A stretch of DNA of 61,695 bases from Rhodosalinus sediminis (GCF_003385555.1 NZ_QOHR01000015.1:1-61695), one strand, 5' to 3'. Counted from the first letter of the stretch, positions 25,605 to 34,822 are shown. The notes: generated by a model not told the origin, from the sequence alone. A program made the numbers and translations.

Positions 25605-27001
25605 AGCCGGTCCCCGATCAGGAACTGCGCCGCCCGGTCGAGCCGGATGTGCGGCGGCCCCTCGCCGGGGCGCAGCGTCAGCGGCGCGGGCGCGAAGCGC
25701 GGCGCGGCGTAGTCGCCCGCCTGCCAGTCCGTCGCGCCCAGAAGCTGCGCGGGGTCCTCCGGCAGCGCCCCGGGCGAGACGGCCACCTGCCGCCCGTCGG
25801 TGAGCCGCCCGCGCACGAGATCGCGGTGCGCGCCCGCGTGCTCGCGCGTCTCCTCGGTGGTGGCGCGCAGGCTCGCGATCGCCATGGCGCGCGTCTCGGC
25901 GCCGGCGTATTGCGCGCGGTCGCGCGCCTGCCGCAGGAGCGCTTCCATCAGCGCGGCGAGGCGCGGGTGCTGGGTGTGGTGCAGGTGGTCGGCCTTGGTC
26001 GCGGCGAAGAGGATGCGCTCCACCCGCCGCCCTCGCAGGATCTGCGAGAGAAAGCTGTTCGTGCCGGGGCGGAAGGCGCCCAGCACCTCCGACATCGTGC
26101 GCGAGAGATCGGAAAGCGCCGCCGGCCCGTGCGCCACCGCGTCCAGCGCGTCCACGAGCACCACCTGCCGATCGATCCGGGCGAAGTGGTCGCGGAAGAA
26201 GGGCCGCACGACGCGCGCCTTGTAGGCCTCGAACCGCCGCGCCATCTCGCGCCGGAGCCCGCGGCGCGGCGCCTCCGCCTCCCGCGGGAGGGGCGCGAAG
26301 GTCAGCGCGGGCGAGCCCGCCATTTCGCCCGGCATCAGGAAGCGCCCCGGCGAGGTGTCCGAGAGCCCCGCCTTGCGCATCGCCGCGAGCGCCTCGGTGT
26401 AGCGCGCGGCGAGCGCCTGCGCCTCCGGCTCGCCCCAGTCGCGGGTGCCCCGCGCGTCCCGCGCCGCCGCGAGGTAGGCCGCGGCCTCCGGCTCGGGGCG
26501 CGTGGCGAGGCGGGCGAGCACCCCCTCGGCCCAGGCGTCGTAGTCCATCCCCATCAGGCCGAGGTCGAGCAGCCATTCGCCCGGATAGTCCACGATATCC
26601 AGATGCACGATCCGCGGCCCCGAGAGCCCGGCGAGCAGCCCGGTGGGCCGCACCCGGAGCGAGAGGCGCAGCTGGCTGATCGCGCGCGTGCCCTCGGGCC
26701 AGTGCGGCGCGGCGGCGGTCAGCGCCGCGAGGTGGTGCTCGTAGTCGAAGCGCGGCACCGCGTCGTCGGGCTGCGGCTGGAGGTAGGCGGCCTCGATCCG
26801 GCCCTCGGCCGCCGCGGTCAGGCCCGGCATCCGCCCCCGGTCGAGGAGGTTCGCCACGAGCGAGGTGATGAAGACGGTCTTGCCCGCCCGCGAGAGGCCG
26901 GTGACGCCGAGGCGGATCACCGGCTGAAACGCCTCGCCGATCGTGTCCCCGACCCGGCCGACCCCGCGGGTCAGTTCGTCGGCGAGCGTGCCTATCACCA
27001 C
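25601..27001 (-). CDS. YcjX-family P-loop protein
   Basis: The 466-residue protein has Walker [11 protein letters not shown] (about residues 35-44) and the family blocks [26 protein letters not shown] and [13 protein letters not shown]. The last resembles a G4 NKxD motif. YcjX proteins bind nucleotide and are stress-associated in enterobacteria. The start GTG at 27001 is preceded by AAGGAGG at a good distance. It is first of a three-gene overlapping operon with the GNAT and TIGR01620 genes. Confidence 0.88.
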   Translation of the reverse strand: MVIGTLADELTRGVGRVGDTIGEAFQPVIRLGVTGLSRAGKTVFITSLVANLLDRGRMPGLTAAAEGRIEAAYLQPQPDDAVPRFDYEHHLAALTAAAPHWPEGTRAISQLRLSLRVRPTGLLAGLSGPRIVHLDIVDYPGEWLLDLGLMGMDYDAWAEGVLARLATRPEPEAAAYLAAARDARGTRDWGEPEAQALAARYTEALAAMRKAGLSDTSPGRFLMPGEMAGSPALTFAPLPREAEAPRRGLRREMARRFEAYKARVVRPFFRDHFARIDRQVVLVDALDAVAHGPAALSDLSRTMSEVLGAFRPGTNSFLSQILRGRRVERILFAATKADHLHHTQHPRLAALMEALLRQARDRAQYAGAETRAMAIASLRATTEETREHAGAHRDLVRGRLTDGRQVAVSPGALPEDPAQLLGATDWQAGDYAAPRFAPAPLTLRPGEGPPHIRLDRAAQFLIGDRL

Positions 27002-27425
27002 TGCGTGGCCCTCCTTGCGCCGCGGCCAAGATAGGCACCCCCGCCGCTTGGTGCCAGAGGCGGGACCAGCGCCGGGACATCAGCGGGGCCGGAAACGTGG
27101 GCAGAGGCGGCGCCGAGGTGGGGTCGGAGACGGTGCCAGAGCCGGGGCCCGACGTGGCACCGGAGGCGGGGCCCGAGGTGGTACCGGAGGTGGAGTCCGA
27201 GGTGGCACCGGAACCGTAGCCGGAGGTGACACCGGAGGCGGGCCATATGCGGGACTGGAGCCGGAGAGCGGAGCGGCGCCGTGGTCCGGGTCGAGGCCGG
27301 AGCCGGAGAGCGGACCGGAGCCGCTGGCAAGGCTCGGGACCTACGCCGAAGCCCGAGGCTTCACCGGACGCGGCCCCGGCGCGCGGGCCTTGCCGCGCGC
27401 CGGGGCCGGCGCTATGCGCGCCCCC
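27002..27425. repeat. 424-bp gene-free region with a degenerate 24-bp tandem repeat
   Basis: Four full 24-bp units lie at 27133-27156, 27157-27180, 27181-27204 and 27205-27228, with partial units on both sides. The shared pattern is GCACCGGAGGCGGGGCCC then GAGGTG. Farther right, GGAGCCGGAGAGCGGA occurs twice (near 27256 and 27298). The array keeps both strands open, so long frames run through it, but no start signal supports translation. Promoters for ycjX and truA must lie at its edges. Confidence 0.75.
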
Positions 27426-28193
27426 ATGCCCCGCTACGCGCTGAAGATCGAGTATCACGGCGGCCCCTTCGCCGGCTGGCAGCGCCAGGCGGGCCCCGCC
27501 ACCGTGCAGGGCGCGCTCGAGGCCGCGCTCGCCCGGCTCGAGCCCGGCCCCTTCGCCGTCGCCGCCGCGGGGCGGACGGACGCGGGCGTGCACGCCCTCG
27601 GACAGGTGGCGCAGGCGGAGATGGCGCGCGACTGGGACCCGTTCCGCCTGTCGGAGGCGCTCAACCACCACCTGAAGCCGCATCCCGTGGCCGTCGTGGC
27701 CTGCGCGCGGGCGGCGGGCGACTGGCACGCGCGCTTCTCGGCGGTGGAGCGGCGCTACCTCTTCCGCATCCTGATGCGCCGGGCGCCGGCGACGCATGCC
27801 GCGGGCCTCGTCTGGCAGGTGCCGCGGGCGCTCGACGCGGGCGCGATGCGCGCCGCGGCGGCGCATCTCACGGGCCGGCACGACTTCACCACCTTCCGCG
27901 CCGCGCTCTGCCAGGCGAAGAGCCCGGTCAAGACGCTCGACGCGCTCGAGGTCGAGGAGGTCGCGGGCCTCTGGGGGCTGGAGCTGTGGCTCCGCGCGCG
28001 GGCGCGCTCCTTCCTTCACAACCAAGTGCGCTCGATCGCCGGCACGCTGGAACGCGTGGGCGCCGGGGCGTGGCGGCCGGAAGACGTGCGCGCCGCGCTC
28101 GCTGCGCGCGACCGCGCGCGCTGCGGCCCCGTCGCGCCGCCGCAGGGGCTCTACCTTTCCGAGGTGCGCTACCCCGAGGACCCCTTCGCGTGA
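27426..28193 (+). CDS. truA: tRNA pseudouridine(38-40) synthase
   Basis: TruA isomerises uridines 38-40 in tRNA anticodon arms. The 255-residue protein begins [15 protein letters not shown], has the catalytic aspartate in [13 protein letters not shown], and the late block [18 protein letters not shown]. Length is standard with the ATG at 27426. An ATG four codons earlier is possible. The very long upstream extension of the frame runs through the 24-bp tandem repeat and is rejected. Confidence 0.94.
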   Translation: MPRYALKIEYHGGPFAGWQRQAGPATVQGALEAALARLEPGPFAVAAAGRTDAGVHALGQVAQAEMARDWDPFRLSEALNHHLKPHPVAVVACARAAGDWHARFSAVERRYLFRILMRRAPATHAAGLVWQVPRALDAGAMRAAAAHLTGRHDFTTFRAALCQAKSPVKTLDALEVEEVAGLWGLELWLRARARSFLHNQVRSIAGTLERVGAGAWRPEDVRAALAARDRARCGPVAPPQGLYLSEVRYPEDPFA

Positions 28194-28455
28194 GGCGCTT
28201 CGCCCCTCGCGGGGCGCATCGCCGGGTCTCGCCTGCCGTACCGGTCGCCCCGGTCTCGTGCGGTGCCGCCGCCCGGGAAAGCCCGTCCCGACCCGCGAGC
28301 CGCGCGCCGGGGACCGACGCACGCCGCGCAGAGGCCCCTCTGCCGCGACCCGTCGCCGCCCCGGCCGACGCCGCGCCGCCCGCGCGCCGTGCCGCGACGT
28401 TGACTTGCCCCCGCCCCTCGGGCACTCAAGGGGCTTCTTCCGGAGGACCCAGCCC

Positions 28456-29640
28456 ATGATCCCGTCCGTTCTGCCCACCTACAACCGCGCCCCGCTCACC
28501 TTCGTCGAAGGCGCGGGCGCCTGGCTGACCGAGGCGGACGGGCGACGCTTCCTCGACATGGGCGCCGGCATCGCCGTCAACGCGCTCGGCCACGCGCACC
28601 CGGCCCTCGTCGCGGCGCTGACGGAGCAGGCCGGGCGGCTCTGGCACGTCTCCAACCTCTACCGCATCCCGGAGCAGGAGGCGCTCGCCGACCGGCTGGT
28701 GGCCGAGACCTTCGCCGACACGGTCTTCTTCACGAACTCGGGCACCGAGTCGCTCGAGCTCGCCGTCAAGATGGCGCGCAAGCACTGGCACGCCGCCGGC
28801 GAGGACCGCCCCGAGATCGTCACCTTCGGCGGCGCCTTTCACGGCCGCTCCACCGCCGCCATCGCCGCCGCCGGCTCGGAGAAGATGACCGCCGGCTTCG
28901 GCCCGCTGATGCCCGGCTTCGTGCATGTCCCCTGGGGCGACCACGAGGCCCTGCGCGCCGCCGTGACCGAGCGAACCGCCGCCGTGCTGATCGAACCCGT
29001 GCAGGGCGAGGGCGGCATCCGTCCGCTGCCTGACCAGTGCCTCCGGGGCCTGCGGGAACTCTGCGACGCCACCGGCGCGCTCCTGATCCTCGACGAGGTG
29101 CAGTGCGGCATGGGCCGGACGGGCCGGCTCTTCGCCCACGAATGGGCCGGCGTCGCGCCCGACATCATGATGGTCGCCAAGGGCATCGGCGGCGGCTTCC
29201 CGCTCGGCGCGGTGCTCGCCACCGAACGCGCCGGCAGCGCGATGACCGCCGGCACCCACGGCGCCACCTACGGCGGCAATCCGCTCGCCTGCGCCGTGGG
29301 GCTCCGCGTGATGGAGATCGTCGCCGATCCCGGCTTCCTCGAAACCGTGCGCACGCGCGGCGCCGAACTGCGCGCCGGCCTCGAGCGGCTGGTCGCCGCC
29401 CATCCGGAGGTCTTCGAGGCAGTGCGCGGCCGCGGGATGATGCTCGGGCTCAAATGCCGCCTGCCCGCGGCGGAGGTGATGACCGCCGGCTTCGCCGAGG
29501 ACGTGATCACCGTGCCCGCCGCCGACAATGTCCTGCGCCTCCTGCCGCCGCTCACGCTGACCGCGGCCGAGGCGGAGGAGGCGCTCGCCCGCCTCGACTG
29601 CGCCGCCCGGGCCGCCCGCGCCGCGGCGGAGGCCGCCTGA
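28456..29640 (+). CDS. argD: Acetylornithine aminotransferase
   Basis: ArgD makes N-acetylornithine in arginine biosynthesis and can also serve lysine synthesis. The 394-residue fold type I enzyme has FFTNSGTESLELAVKMAR, the PLP-contacting LILDEVQCGMGRTG, and the PLP lysine in MVAKGIGGGFPLGA. An AGGA ribosome-binding site precedes the ATG. The 262 bases upstream contain only a GC hairpin (CCCCTCGCGGGG near 28204-28215). argF follows after 93 bases. Confidence 0.95.
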   Translation: MIPSVLPTYNRAPLTFVEGAGAWLTEADGRRFLDMGAGIAVNALGHAHPALVAALTEQAGRLWHVSNLYRIPEQEALADRLVAETFADTVFFTNSGTESLELAVKMARKHWHAAGEDRPEIVTFGGAFHGRSTAAIAAAGSEKMTAGFGPLMPGFVHVPWGDHEALRAAVTERTAAVLIEPVQGEGGIRPLPDQCLRGLRELCDATGALLILDEVQCGMGRTGRLFAHEWAGVAPDIMMVAKGIGGGFPLGAVLATERAGSAMTAGTHGATYGGNPLACAVGLRVMEIVADPGFLETVRTRGAELRAGLERLVAAHPEVFEAVRGRGMMLGLKCRLPAAEVMTAGFAEDVITVPAADNVLRLLPPLTLTAAEAEEALARLDCAARAARAAAEAA

Positions 29641-29647
29641 GCGGGTC

Positions 29648-29707
29648 TTCTTCTTGGTAAAAATATCCCGGGGGAGTCGGCGCAGCCGACGGGGGCAGCG
29701 CCCCCTC
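29648..29707 (-). repeat. Two-hairpin intergenic element, copy B (minus strand)
   Basis: Read on the minus strand it has GAGGGGGC-GCT-GCCCCC, then the hairpin GTCGGC-TGC-GCCGAC, then a tail with CCCCCGGGATATTT and CCAAGA. It is the inverted counterpart of 18576-18640. Hairpin 2 has a different stem that still pairs, with the same TGC loop. It fills most of the argD-argF gap, pointing against those genes. Confidence 0.8.
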
Positions 29708-29733
29708 GCCCCGGCCGCAACGAGCGTTCCGCG

Positions 29734-30660
29734 ATGACCCATTTCCTCGACATCCACACCACCCCGCCCGACGACCTCCGGGCCATGCTGCAGCAGGCGC
29801 ACGCCATGAAGACCGCGCGCGCAGGCCGCCCGCGCGGCGCGCCGGACGAGACGCAGCCCCTCGCGGGGCGCATGGTCGCGCTCATCTTCGAGAAGCCCTC
29901 GACCCGCACCCGCGTCAGCTTCGACGTCGGCGTGCGCCAGATGGGCGGGCAGACGATGGTGCTCTCGGGCGCCGACATGCAGCTCGGCCACGGCGAGACC
30001 ATCGCCGACACCGCCCGCGTGCTCTCGCGCTACGTCGACCTGGTGATGATCCGGACCTTCGACGAGGCGGTGCTGCACGAGATGGCCGAGCACGCCGACA
30101 TCCCCGTGATCAACGGCCTGACCGACCGCACGCACCCCTGCCAGATCATGGCCGACCTGATGACCTACGAGGAGCACCGCGGCCCGATCGCGGGGCGCAA
30201 GGTGGTCTGGTCGGGCGACGGCAACAACGTCTGCGCGAGCTGGCTGCAGGCGGCGGGGCAGTTCGGCTTCGATCTCGCCTTCACCGGCCCGAAGCAGCTC
30301 GACCCCGAGCCCGAGTGGGTCGACTTCGCCCGCGGCAAGGGCGCCACCGTCACCATCGAGCGCGACCCGATGGCCGCCGCCGCGGACGCCGACCTGATCG
30401 TCACGGACACCTGGGTGTCGATGCACGACGCGCAGTCGGCGCGGGAGCGGCGCCACACCCTCCTGCGCCCCTACCAGGTGAACGACCGGCTGATGGCCGC
30501 GGCGAAGCCCGACGCGCTCTTCATGCACTGCCTGCCCGCCCACCGCGAGGAGGAGGCGACGTCGGGCGTCATGGACGGGCCGCAGTCGGTGATCTTCGAC
30601 GAGGCGGAGAACCGGCTCCACGCTCAGAAAGCCATCCTGCGCTGGTGCCTCGGCACCTGA
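29734..30660 (+). CDS. argF: Ornithine carbamoyltransferase
   Basis: ArgF condenses ornithine and carbamoyl phosphate to citrulline. The 308-residue protein has the carbamoyl-phosphate site STRTRVSF, the HPCQIMAD motif, [12 protein letters not shown] in the ornithine-binding loop, and the catalytic HCLPAHR. All key residues are present. It follows argD and is probably cotranscribed unless the intervening inverted element terminates. Confidence 0.96.
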   Translation: MTHFLDIHTTPPDDLRAMLQQAHAMKTARAGRPRGAPDETQPLAGRMVALIFEKPSTRTRVSFDVGVRQMGGQTMVLSGADMQLGHGETIADTARVLSRYVDLVMIRTFDEAVLHEMAEHADIPVINGLTDRTHPCQIMADLMTYEEHRGPIAGRKVVWSGDGNNVCASWLQAAGQFGFDLAFTGPKQLDPEPEWVDFARGKGATVTIERDPMAAAADADLIVTDTWVSMHDAQSARERRHTLLRPYQVNDRLMAAAKPDALFMHCLPAHREEEATSGVMDGPQSVIFDEAENRLHAQKAILRWCLGT

Positions 30661-30688
30661 GCGGCACGCCTCCGGCGCGCGCCAGAGG

Positions 30689-30712
30689 CCAAGCGGTTTC
30701 GAAACCGCTTGG
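30689..30712. repeat. Perfect palindrome, copy 4 of the CAAG/CTTG hairpin family
   Basis: CAAG, CGGT, TT, CG, AA, ACCG, CTTG with one extra C-G pair at each end. It is identical to 30990-31013 and followed by CCCGCGCCCGG. Confidence 0.9.
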
Positions 30713-30905
30713 CCCGCGCCCGGGGCTGCCGGTGCGCGGGCGTCGTGTCGCCGCGCGGTGAGCGCGGTCCCGGATGCGCGCGTCCGGCCGAGGGGGCGCG
30801 CCAGCGCCCGGGCCTCGGGCGCGACAGGCAGCCGGCGCGTCACCGGTCCCGGCAGCCGCGGCCCCGCATCTGCGGCCGTCGCGTCGCAGCGCGTCGCCCT
30901 CCTCC

Positions 30906-30960
30906 CTGCCTGTCGGAGGCGGTGCAGGATCACTGGTGCGGAAGGGAGCGCGTCGCCCCC
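30906..30960. repeat. 55-bp dispersed repeat, copy 1
   Basis: It aligns without gaps to 41514-41568 with about 12 mismatches, mostly C/T and G/A transitions. The best conserved words are ACTGGTGCG and AAGGGAGC. Both copies lie in gene-free regions. Confidence 0.75.
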
Positions 30961-30989
30961 GCCTGACGCGCGACGACCGCGTGCCGCGG

Positions 30990-31013
30990 CCAAGCGGTTT
31001 CGAAACCGCTTGG
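30990..31013. repeat. Perfect palindrome, copy 5 of the CAAG/CTTG hairpin family
   Basis: Same 24 bases as 30689-30712. It is followed by CGCCCCG. It ends 38 bases from the hrpB stop, so on the minus strand it lies just after that gene and could terminate it. Confidence 0.9.
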
Positions 31014-31051
31014 CGCCCCGTCAGATTGGCCCCCCTCCAGCTGGTCGCCCG

Positions 31052-33505
31052 TCAGCCGCCCTTGCGCTTCGTGCGCAGCGTGGGCGCGGCCTCGGTCGGG
31101 TCCTCGGGCCAGGGGTGCTTCGGATAGCGCCCGCGCATCTCCTTGCGCACCTCGGCGTAGGCCCCGGCCCAGAACCCCGGCAGGTCCGTCGTCGTCTGCA
31201 CCGGCCGCCCCGCGGGCGAGAGGAGCGTGATGCGCAGCGGGCGGCCGCCCACCTGCGGATGCGCCGTCCGGCCGAACATCTCCTGCAGGCGCACCGAGAT
31301 CTCCGGCGCCTCGCCGGTGTAGTCGATGGGCACCCGCCGGCCGAGCGGCGTCTCGAAGGCGCCGGGCACCGCGCGGTCGAGCGCCCGTTCGCCCATCGGC
31401 CCGAGCCGTGCGCGCAGTGCGTGGCTAAGGTCGAATTGCGCCCAGTCCTCGGCGCTGCGCACGCCTGAGAGGAAGGGCAGCAGCCAGTCCTCCAGCGTCT
31501 CCATCAGCGCCGCGTCCGAGAGGTCTGGCAGGTCGAGCCCCGCCGCCCGGCCGAGCGCGACGCGCGCCTGCAGCCGCCGGACGGCCGCCGACGGGGCGAG
31601 GCCAAGGTCGCGCACGCCCTCGAGCATCGCCCCGGCCACGCGATCGGCCGGCACCTCGCGCCAGATCCGGTCGTCGAGCGCGATGGCGCCCAGCCGCTCC
31701 TGGCGCCGGGCGACGACGCGGCGCGCGCGCCGCGACCAGCGGCAGACCTCGACCCAGCCGATGCGCTCGGGAAAGAGCGCGCGCAGCTCGCCCTCGGTGA
31801 CCGCCGCCGCCCGGCGCACCCGCGCCTCGCGCCGGTCGCCGTCCAGATCGCTCGCCACGATCAGGCGCGCCCCGGCGAGCGGATCGTCCTCGGGCAGCGC
31901 CGCGCCCTTGCCGCCCGAGAGCAGGTAGCGCGGCGCCTCGCCCTTGCGGCGCAGGCCGATCCGGTCGGGATAGGCGAGCGCCGCCATCGCGCCGGGCGAG
32001 AGGGGGCCGAGCGTGTCGCCCTCCGGCGCCGCCTTTTCCAGCCGCGCGGCCTCGGCCCGGAGGCGCTCCACCGCGCCGCGGTTCGGCGCCCAGGGCCGCT
32101 CCTCGGTGAAGCGCGCGGGGTCGCGCAGCGCCTCGAGCCGCAGGGACAGGTCCACCGGCGCCGCGCGGGGCAGCGGGTCGCGGTCGGCCATCAGCGCGGC
32201 GAGCGGCGCGGCCTGCGCGCCCGCGCGGGTCAGCATGTGGCCGAGCCGCGGGTGCAGCGGCAGCGCCGCGAGGCGGCGGCCGTGCGCCGTGACGCCGCCC
32301 CGCGCGTCGAGCGCGCCGAGCGTCTGCAGGAGCGCCACCGCCTCAGCGTAAGCCGCCGGGGGCGGCGGCGTGGGGAAGGGCAGCGCCTCGTGCGCCGCGC
32401 CCCAGAGCGCGAGCTCCAGCGCCAGCCCGGCGAGGTCGGCCGCCTCGATCTCGGCCGGCGGATGGGCGGCGAGCGCGCCCTCCTCGCCCTTCGACCAGAG
32501 CCGGTAGGCGACGCCCGGCGCGACGCGCCCGGCCCGGCCCGCGCGCTGCGCCGCCTCGGCGCGCGTCACGCGCTCGGTCACCAGCCGCGCCATCCCCGCC
32601 CCCGGGTCGAAGCGCGAGCGCCGCGCGCGGCCCGCGTCCACGACCACGCGGATGTCCTCGATGGTGAGCGAGGTCTCGGCCACCGAGGTCGAGAGCACCA
32701 CCTTGCGCGCGTCCCGCTCGGGGCGGATCGCCGCGCGCTGCGCGGCGAGCGGCAGCGCCCCGTAGAGCGGCCGGATCACGCAGCCCGCGGGCAGCCGGCC
32801 CTCGAGCGCGGCGGCGGTGCGGCGGATCTCGCCCTCGCCCGGCAGGAAGACGAGCACGCCGCCCTCCGTCTCCGCGATGGCCCGCGCCACGAGATCGGCG
32901 GTCGCCGCCTCGAGCCGCGCGCCCCGCCCCAGCGGCCGGTCGAGCCAGCGCGTCTCGACCGGGAAGCTCCGCCCCTCGGCGCGCACCACTGGCGCGGCCA
33001 TCAGATCGGCGAGCGCGGCGGTCTCGAGCGTCGCGGACATGGCGAGCAGGATCAGGTCCTCGCGCAGCGCGCCCGCGATCTCGAGACAGAGCGCGAGGCC
33101 CAGATCGGCGTTGAGCGAGCGTTCGTGGATCTCGTCGAAGATCACCGCGCCGACGCCCGAAAGCTCCGGGTCGGACTGGATCATCCGGGTGAGCACGCCC
33201 TCGGTGACCACCTCGATGCGCGTGGCGGCCGAGACGACGCTCTCGCCGCGGATGCGGTAGCCCACGCTGTCGCCTGGACGCTCGCCCAGCGCCTCGGCCA
33301 TGCGCTCGGCGGCGGCGCGCGCGGCGATGCGGCGCGGCTCCAGCATCACGATGCGCCCTTGGGCGAGCCCGGCGGCGTCGAGCGCGAGGGGCACGCGCGT
33401 GGTCTTGCCCGCGCCCGGCGGCGCCTCCAGCACCGCGCGGCGGCGGGCGCGGAGCGCGTCGAGCAGCTCCGGCAGGGCGGCGTCGATCGGGAGCGGCTGG
33501 GCCAT
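31052..33505 (-). CDS. hrpB: ATP-dependent helicase HrpB (DEAH box)
   Basis: The 817-residue protein has Walker A APPGAGKTTRVPL, motif Ia MLEPRRIAARAAA, the Walker B/DEIH box FDEIHERS, motif III LLAMSATLE, motif VI RAGRAGRVAPG, and the HrpB-specific C-terminal domain. HrpB is widespread in proteobacteria, but its RNA substrate is not established. It is monocistronic here, convergent with argF and divergent from meaB. Confidence 0.95.
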   Translation of the reverse strand: MAQPLPIDAALPELLDALRARRRAVLEAPPGAGKTTRVPLALDAAGLAQGRIVMLEPRRIAARAAAERMAEALGERPGDSVGYRIRGESVVSAATRIEVVTEGVLTRMIQSDPELSGVGAVIFDEIHERSLNADLGLALCLEIAGALREDLILLAMSATLETAALADLMAAPVVRAEGRSFPVETRWLDRPLGRGARLEAATADLVARAIAETEGGVLVFLPGEGEIRRTAAALEGRLPAGCVIRPLYGALPLAAQRAAIRPERDARKVVLSTSVAETSLTIEDIRVVVDAGRARRSRFDPGAGMARLVTERVTRAEAAQRAGRAGRVAPGVAYRLWSKGEEGALAAHPPAEIEAADLAGLALELALWGAAHEALPFPTPPPPAAYAEAVALLQTLGALDARGGVTAHGRRLAALPLHPRLGHMLTRAGAQAAPLAALMADRDPLPRAAPVDLSLRLEALRDPARFTEERPWAPNRGAVERLRAEAARLEKAAPEGDTLGPLSPGAMAALAYPDRIGLRRKGEAPRYLLSGGKGAALPEDDPLAGARLIVASDLDGDRREARVRRAAAVTEGELRALFPERIGWVEVCRWSRRARRVVARRQERLGAIALDDRIWREVPADRVAGAMLEGVRDLGLAPSAAVRRLQARVALGRAAGLDLPDLSDAALMETLEDWLLPFLSGVRSAEDWAQFDLSHALRARLGPMGERALDRAVPGAFETPLGRRVPIDYTGEAPEISVRLQEMFGRTAHPQVGGRPLRITLLSPAGRPVQTTTDLPGFWAGAYAEVRKEMRGRYPKHPWPEDPTEAAPTLRTKRKGG

Positions 33506-33554
33506 CGGCGGCGGTTATCACGCCCGCGCGCGGCGGCGTCCAGAGGGCGGCGGT

Positions 33555-33582
33555 GCGCAAGCCGCTTGCAAGCGGCTTGCGC
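33555..33582. repeat. Perfect 28-bp palindrome, copy 6 of the CAAG/CTTG hairpin family
   Basis: CAAG, CCGC, TT, GC, AA, GCGG, CTTG, extended by GCG/CGC on both sides. It is followed by CCGGCGTCG, close to the family flank. It lies between the divergent genes hrpB and meaB, so here it cannot be a simple terminator for a gene ending nearby. Confidence 0.9.
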
Positions 33583-33652
33583 CCGGCGTCGAGGGGGGTG
33601 GACACCGCCCCGGGCTTCGCGTCATCTCGGCGCGCCCGAAAGGAGGCCGCGC

Positions 33653-34624
33653 ATGGACATCGACCCTCTCGCCCGCGCCGTGGCGCAGGGCGACCGCCGC
33701 GCGCTCGCGCGCGCGATCACGCTGATCGAAAGCGGGCGCGACGATCACCGCGCGCAGGCGGTCGCGCTGCTCGAGGCGCTCAAGGACACCGGCCGCGAGG
33801 CGCTGCGCATCGGCCTGTCGGGCACGCCCGGCGTCGGCAAGTCGAGCTTCATCGAGGCCTTCGGGCTGATGCTGATCGCGCGCGGGCTGCGCGTCGCGGT
33901 GCTCGCCGTCGATCCCTCGAGCGCGCGCTCGGGCGGCTCGATCCTCGGCGACAAGACGCGGATGGAACAGCTCTCCCGCGCGCCGGAGGCCTTCATCCGC
34001 CCCTCGCCCGCGCAGAGCCAGCTCGGCGGCGTGGCGCGGCGCACGCGCGAGTCGGTCGCGCTCTGCGAGGCGGCGGGCTTCGACGTGGTGCTGATCGAGA
34101 CCGTGGGCGTCGGCCAGTCCGAGACGGCGGTGGCGGAGATGTCGGATCTCTTCGCGCTCCTGCTCGCGCCGGCGGGCGGCGACGAGCTGCAGGGGGTCAA
34201 GCGCGGCATCATGGAGATCGCGGACCTGATCCTCGTCAACAAGGCCGACGGCGCGCTGCGCGAGGCGGCGGTGCGCACCTGCGCGGATTACGCGGGCGCG
34301 CTGCGCCTTTTGCGCAAGCGCCCGGAGGACCCGGAGGATTTTCCGAAGGCGCTCACCGTCTCGGCGCATACCGGCGACGGGCTGGAGAGCGCCTGGACCG
34401 AGATGCAGGCGCTCGCCGACTGGCGGCGGGAGACCGGGCATTTCGCCGCGCGCCGGGCCGAGCAGGCGGCGGCCTGGTTCGCCGCGGAGGTGCGCGAGGG
34501 GCTTCTGGCGCGCCTCACCCGCGACGCGGAGACGCGCGCGCGGATGGAGGCGATGACGGCGCGCGTGCGCGCCGGCGAGGTGACGCCCGAGGGCGCCGCG
34601 GCGGAGATCCTCGCCGCGCTCTGA
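33653..34624 (+). CDS. meaB: MeaB/ArgK-family GTPase for B12-dependent mutase
   Basis: MeaB is a G3E P-loop GTPase that protects and loads methylmalonyl-CoA mutase or ethylmalonyl-CoA mutase with adenosylcobalamin. The 323-residue protein has Walker [18 protein letters not shown], the switch block ETVGVGQSE, and NKAD for guanine. No mutase gene lies in the window. The AAAGGAGG ribosome-binding site fixes the ATG. Confidence 0.92.
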   Translation: MDIDPLARAVAQGDRRALARAITLIESGRDDHRAQAVALLEALKDTGREALRIGLSGTPGVGKSSFIEAFGLMLIARGLRVAVLAVDPSSARSGGSILGDKTRMEQLSRAPEAFIRPSPAQSQLGGVARRTRESVALCEAAGFDVVLIETVGVGQSETAVAEMSDLFALLLAPAGGDELQGVKRGIMEIADLILVNKADGALREAAVRTCADYAGALRLLRKRPEDPEDFPKALTVSAHTGDGLESAWTEMQALADWRRETGHFAARRAEQAAAWFAAEVREGLLARLTRDAETRARMEAMTARVRAGEVTPEGAAAEILAAL

Positions 34625-34743
34625 GGCGGGGCCGCCGCGGGGCGGGGCCGCGGGCCGGCGTCGATCCGGCGCAGGCGCGGCCGGCCCGCGCTTTTGGTCC
34701 CGCGCGCGCAAGCCGCGCGGGGCAGGTGCGCCGGGATTCCCGG

Positions 34744-34772
34744 TTGACAGGGGCGCCGCGCTGGTGTTGAAG
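34744..34772 (+). promoter_or_regulatory. Probable rpmB promoter
   Basis: TTGACA (34744-34749), a 17-base spacer, then TTGAAG (34767-34772), a weak -10. It predicts a leader of about 75-80 bases before rpmB. Confidence 0.5.
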
Positions 34773-34788
34773 CACGCGACGACGTGCC

Positions 34789-34822
34789 GGCCCCGCCGAG
34801 GCGGGCCGATTGTTTTCTTTCT
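34789..34822 (+). terminator. Terminator-like hairpin in the rpmB leader
   Basis: GGCC-C-CGCC pairs with GGCGGGCC across a two-base loop (34789-34807, one bulged C). It is followed by a T-rich stretch TTGTTTTCTTTCT (34810-34822). It lies between the promoter and the rpmB start, so it could act as an attenuator. The T tract begins three bases after the stem and is interrupted by G and C. Confidence 0.5.

Larger units (their letters stand above)
30661..31051. repeat. 391-bp gene-free region with paired palindromes and a dispersed repeat
   Basis: No gene is supported. Two identical 24-bp palindromes (30689-30712 and 30990-31013) bracket the region. Just inside the second lies one copy (30906-30960) of a 55-bp dispersed repeat whose other copy is at 41514-41568. 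The region separates argF from convergent hrpB. Confidence 0.75.

Noticed and set aside
26943-27425. A 160-codon N-terminal extension of TruA
   Set aside because: The extension crosses ycjX antisense sequence and a 24-bp tandem array. TruA proteins begin at the residues encoded from 27426.
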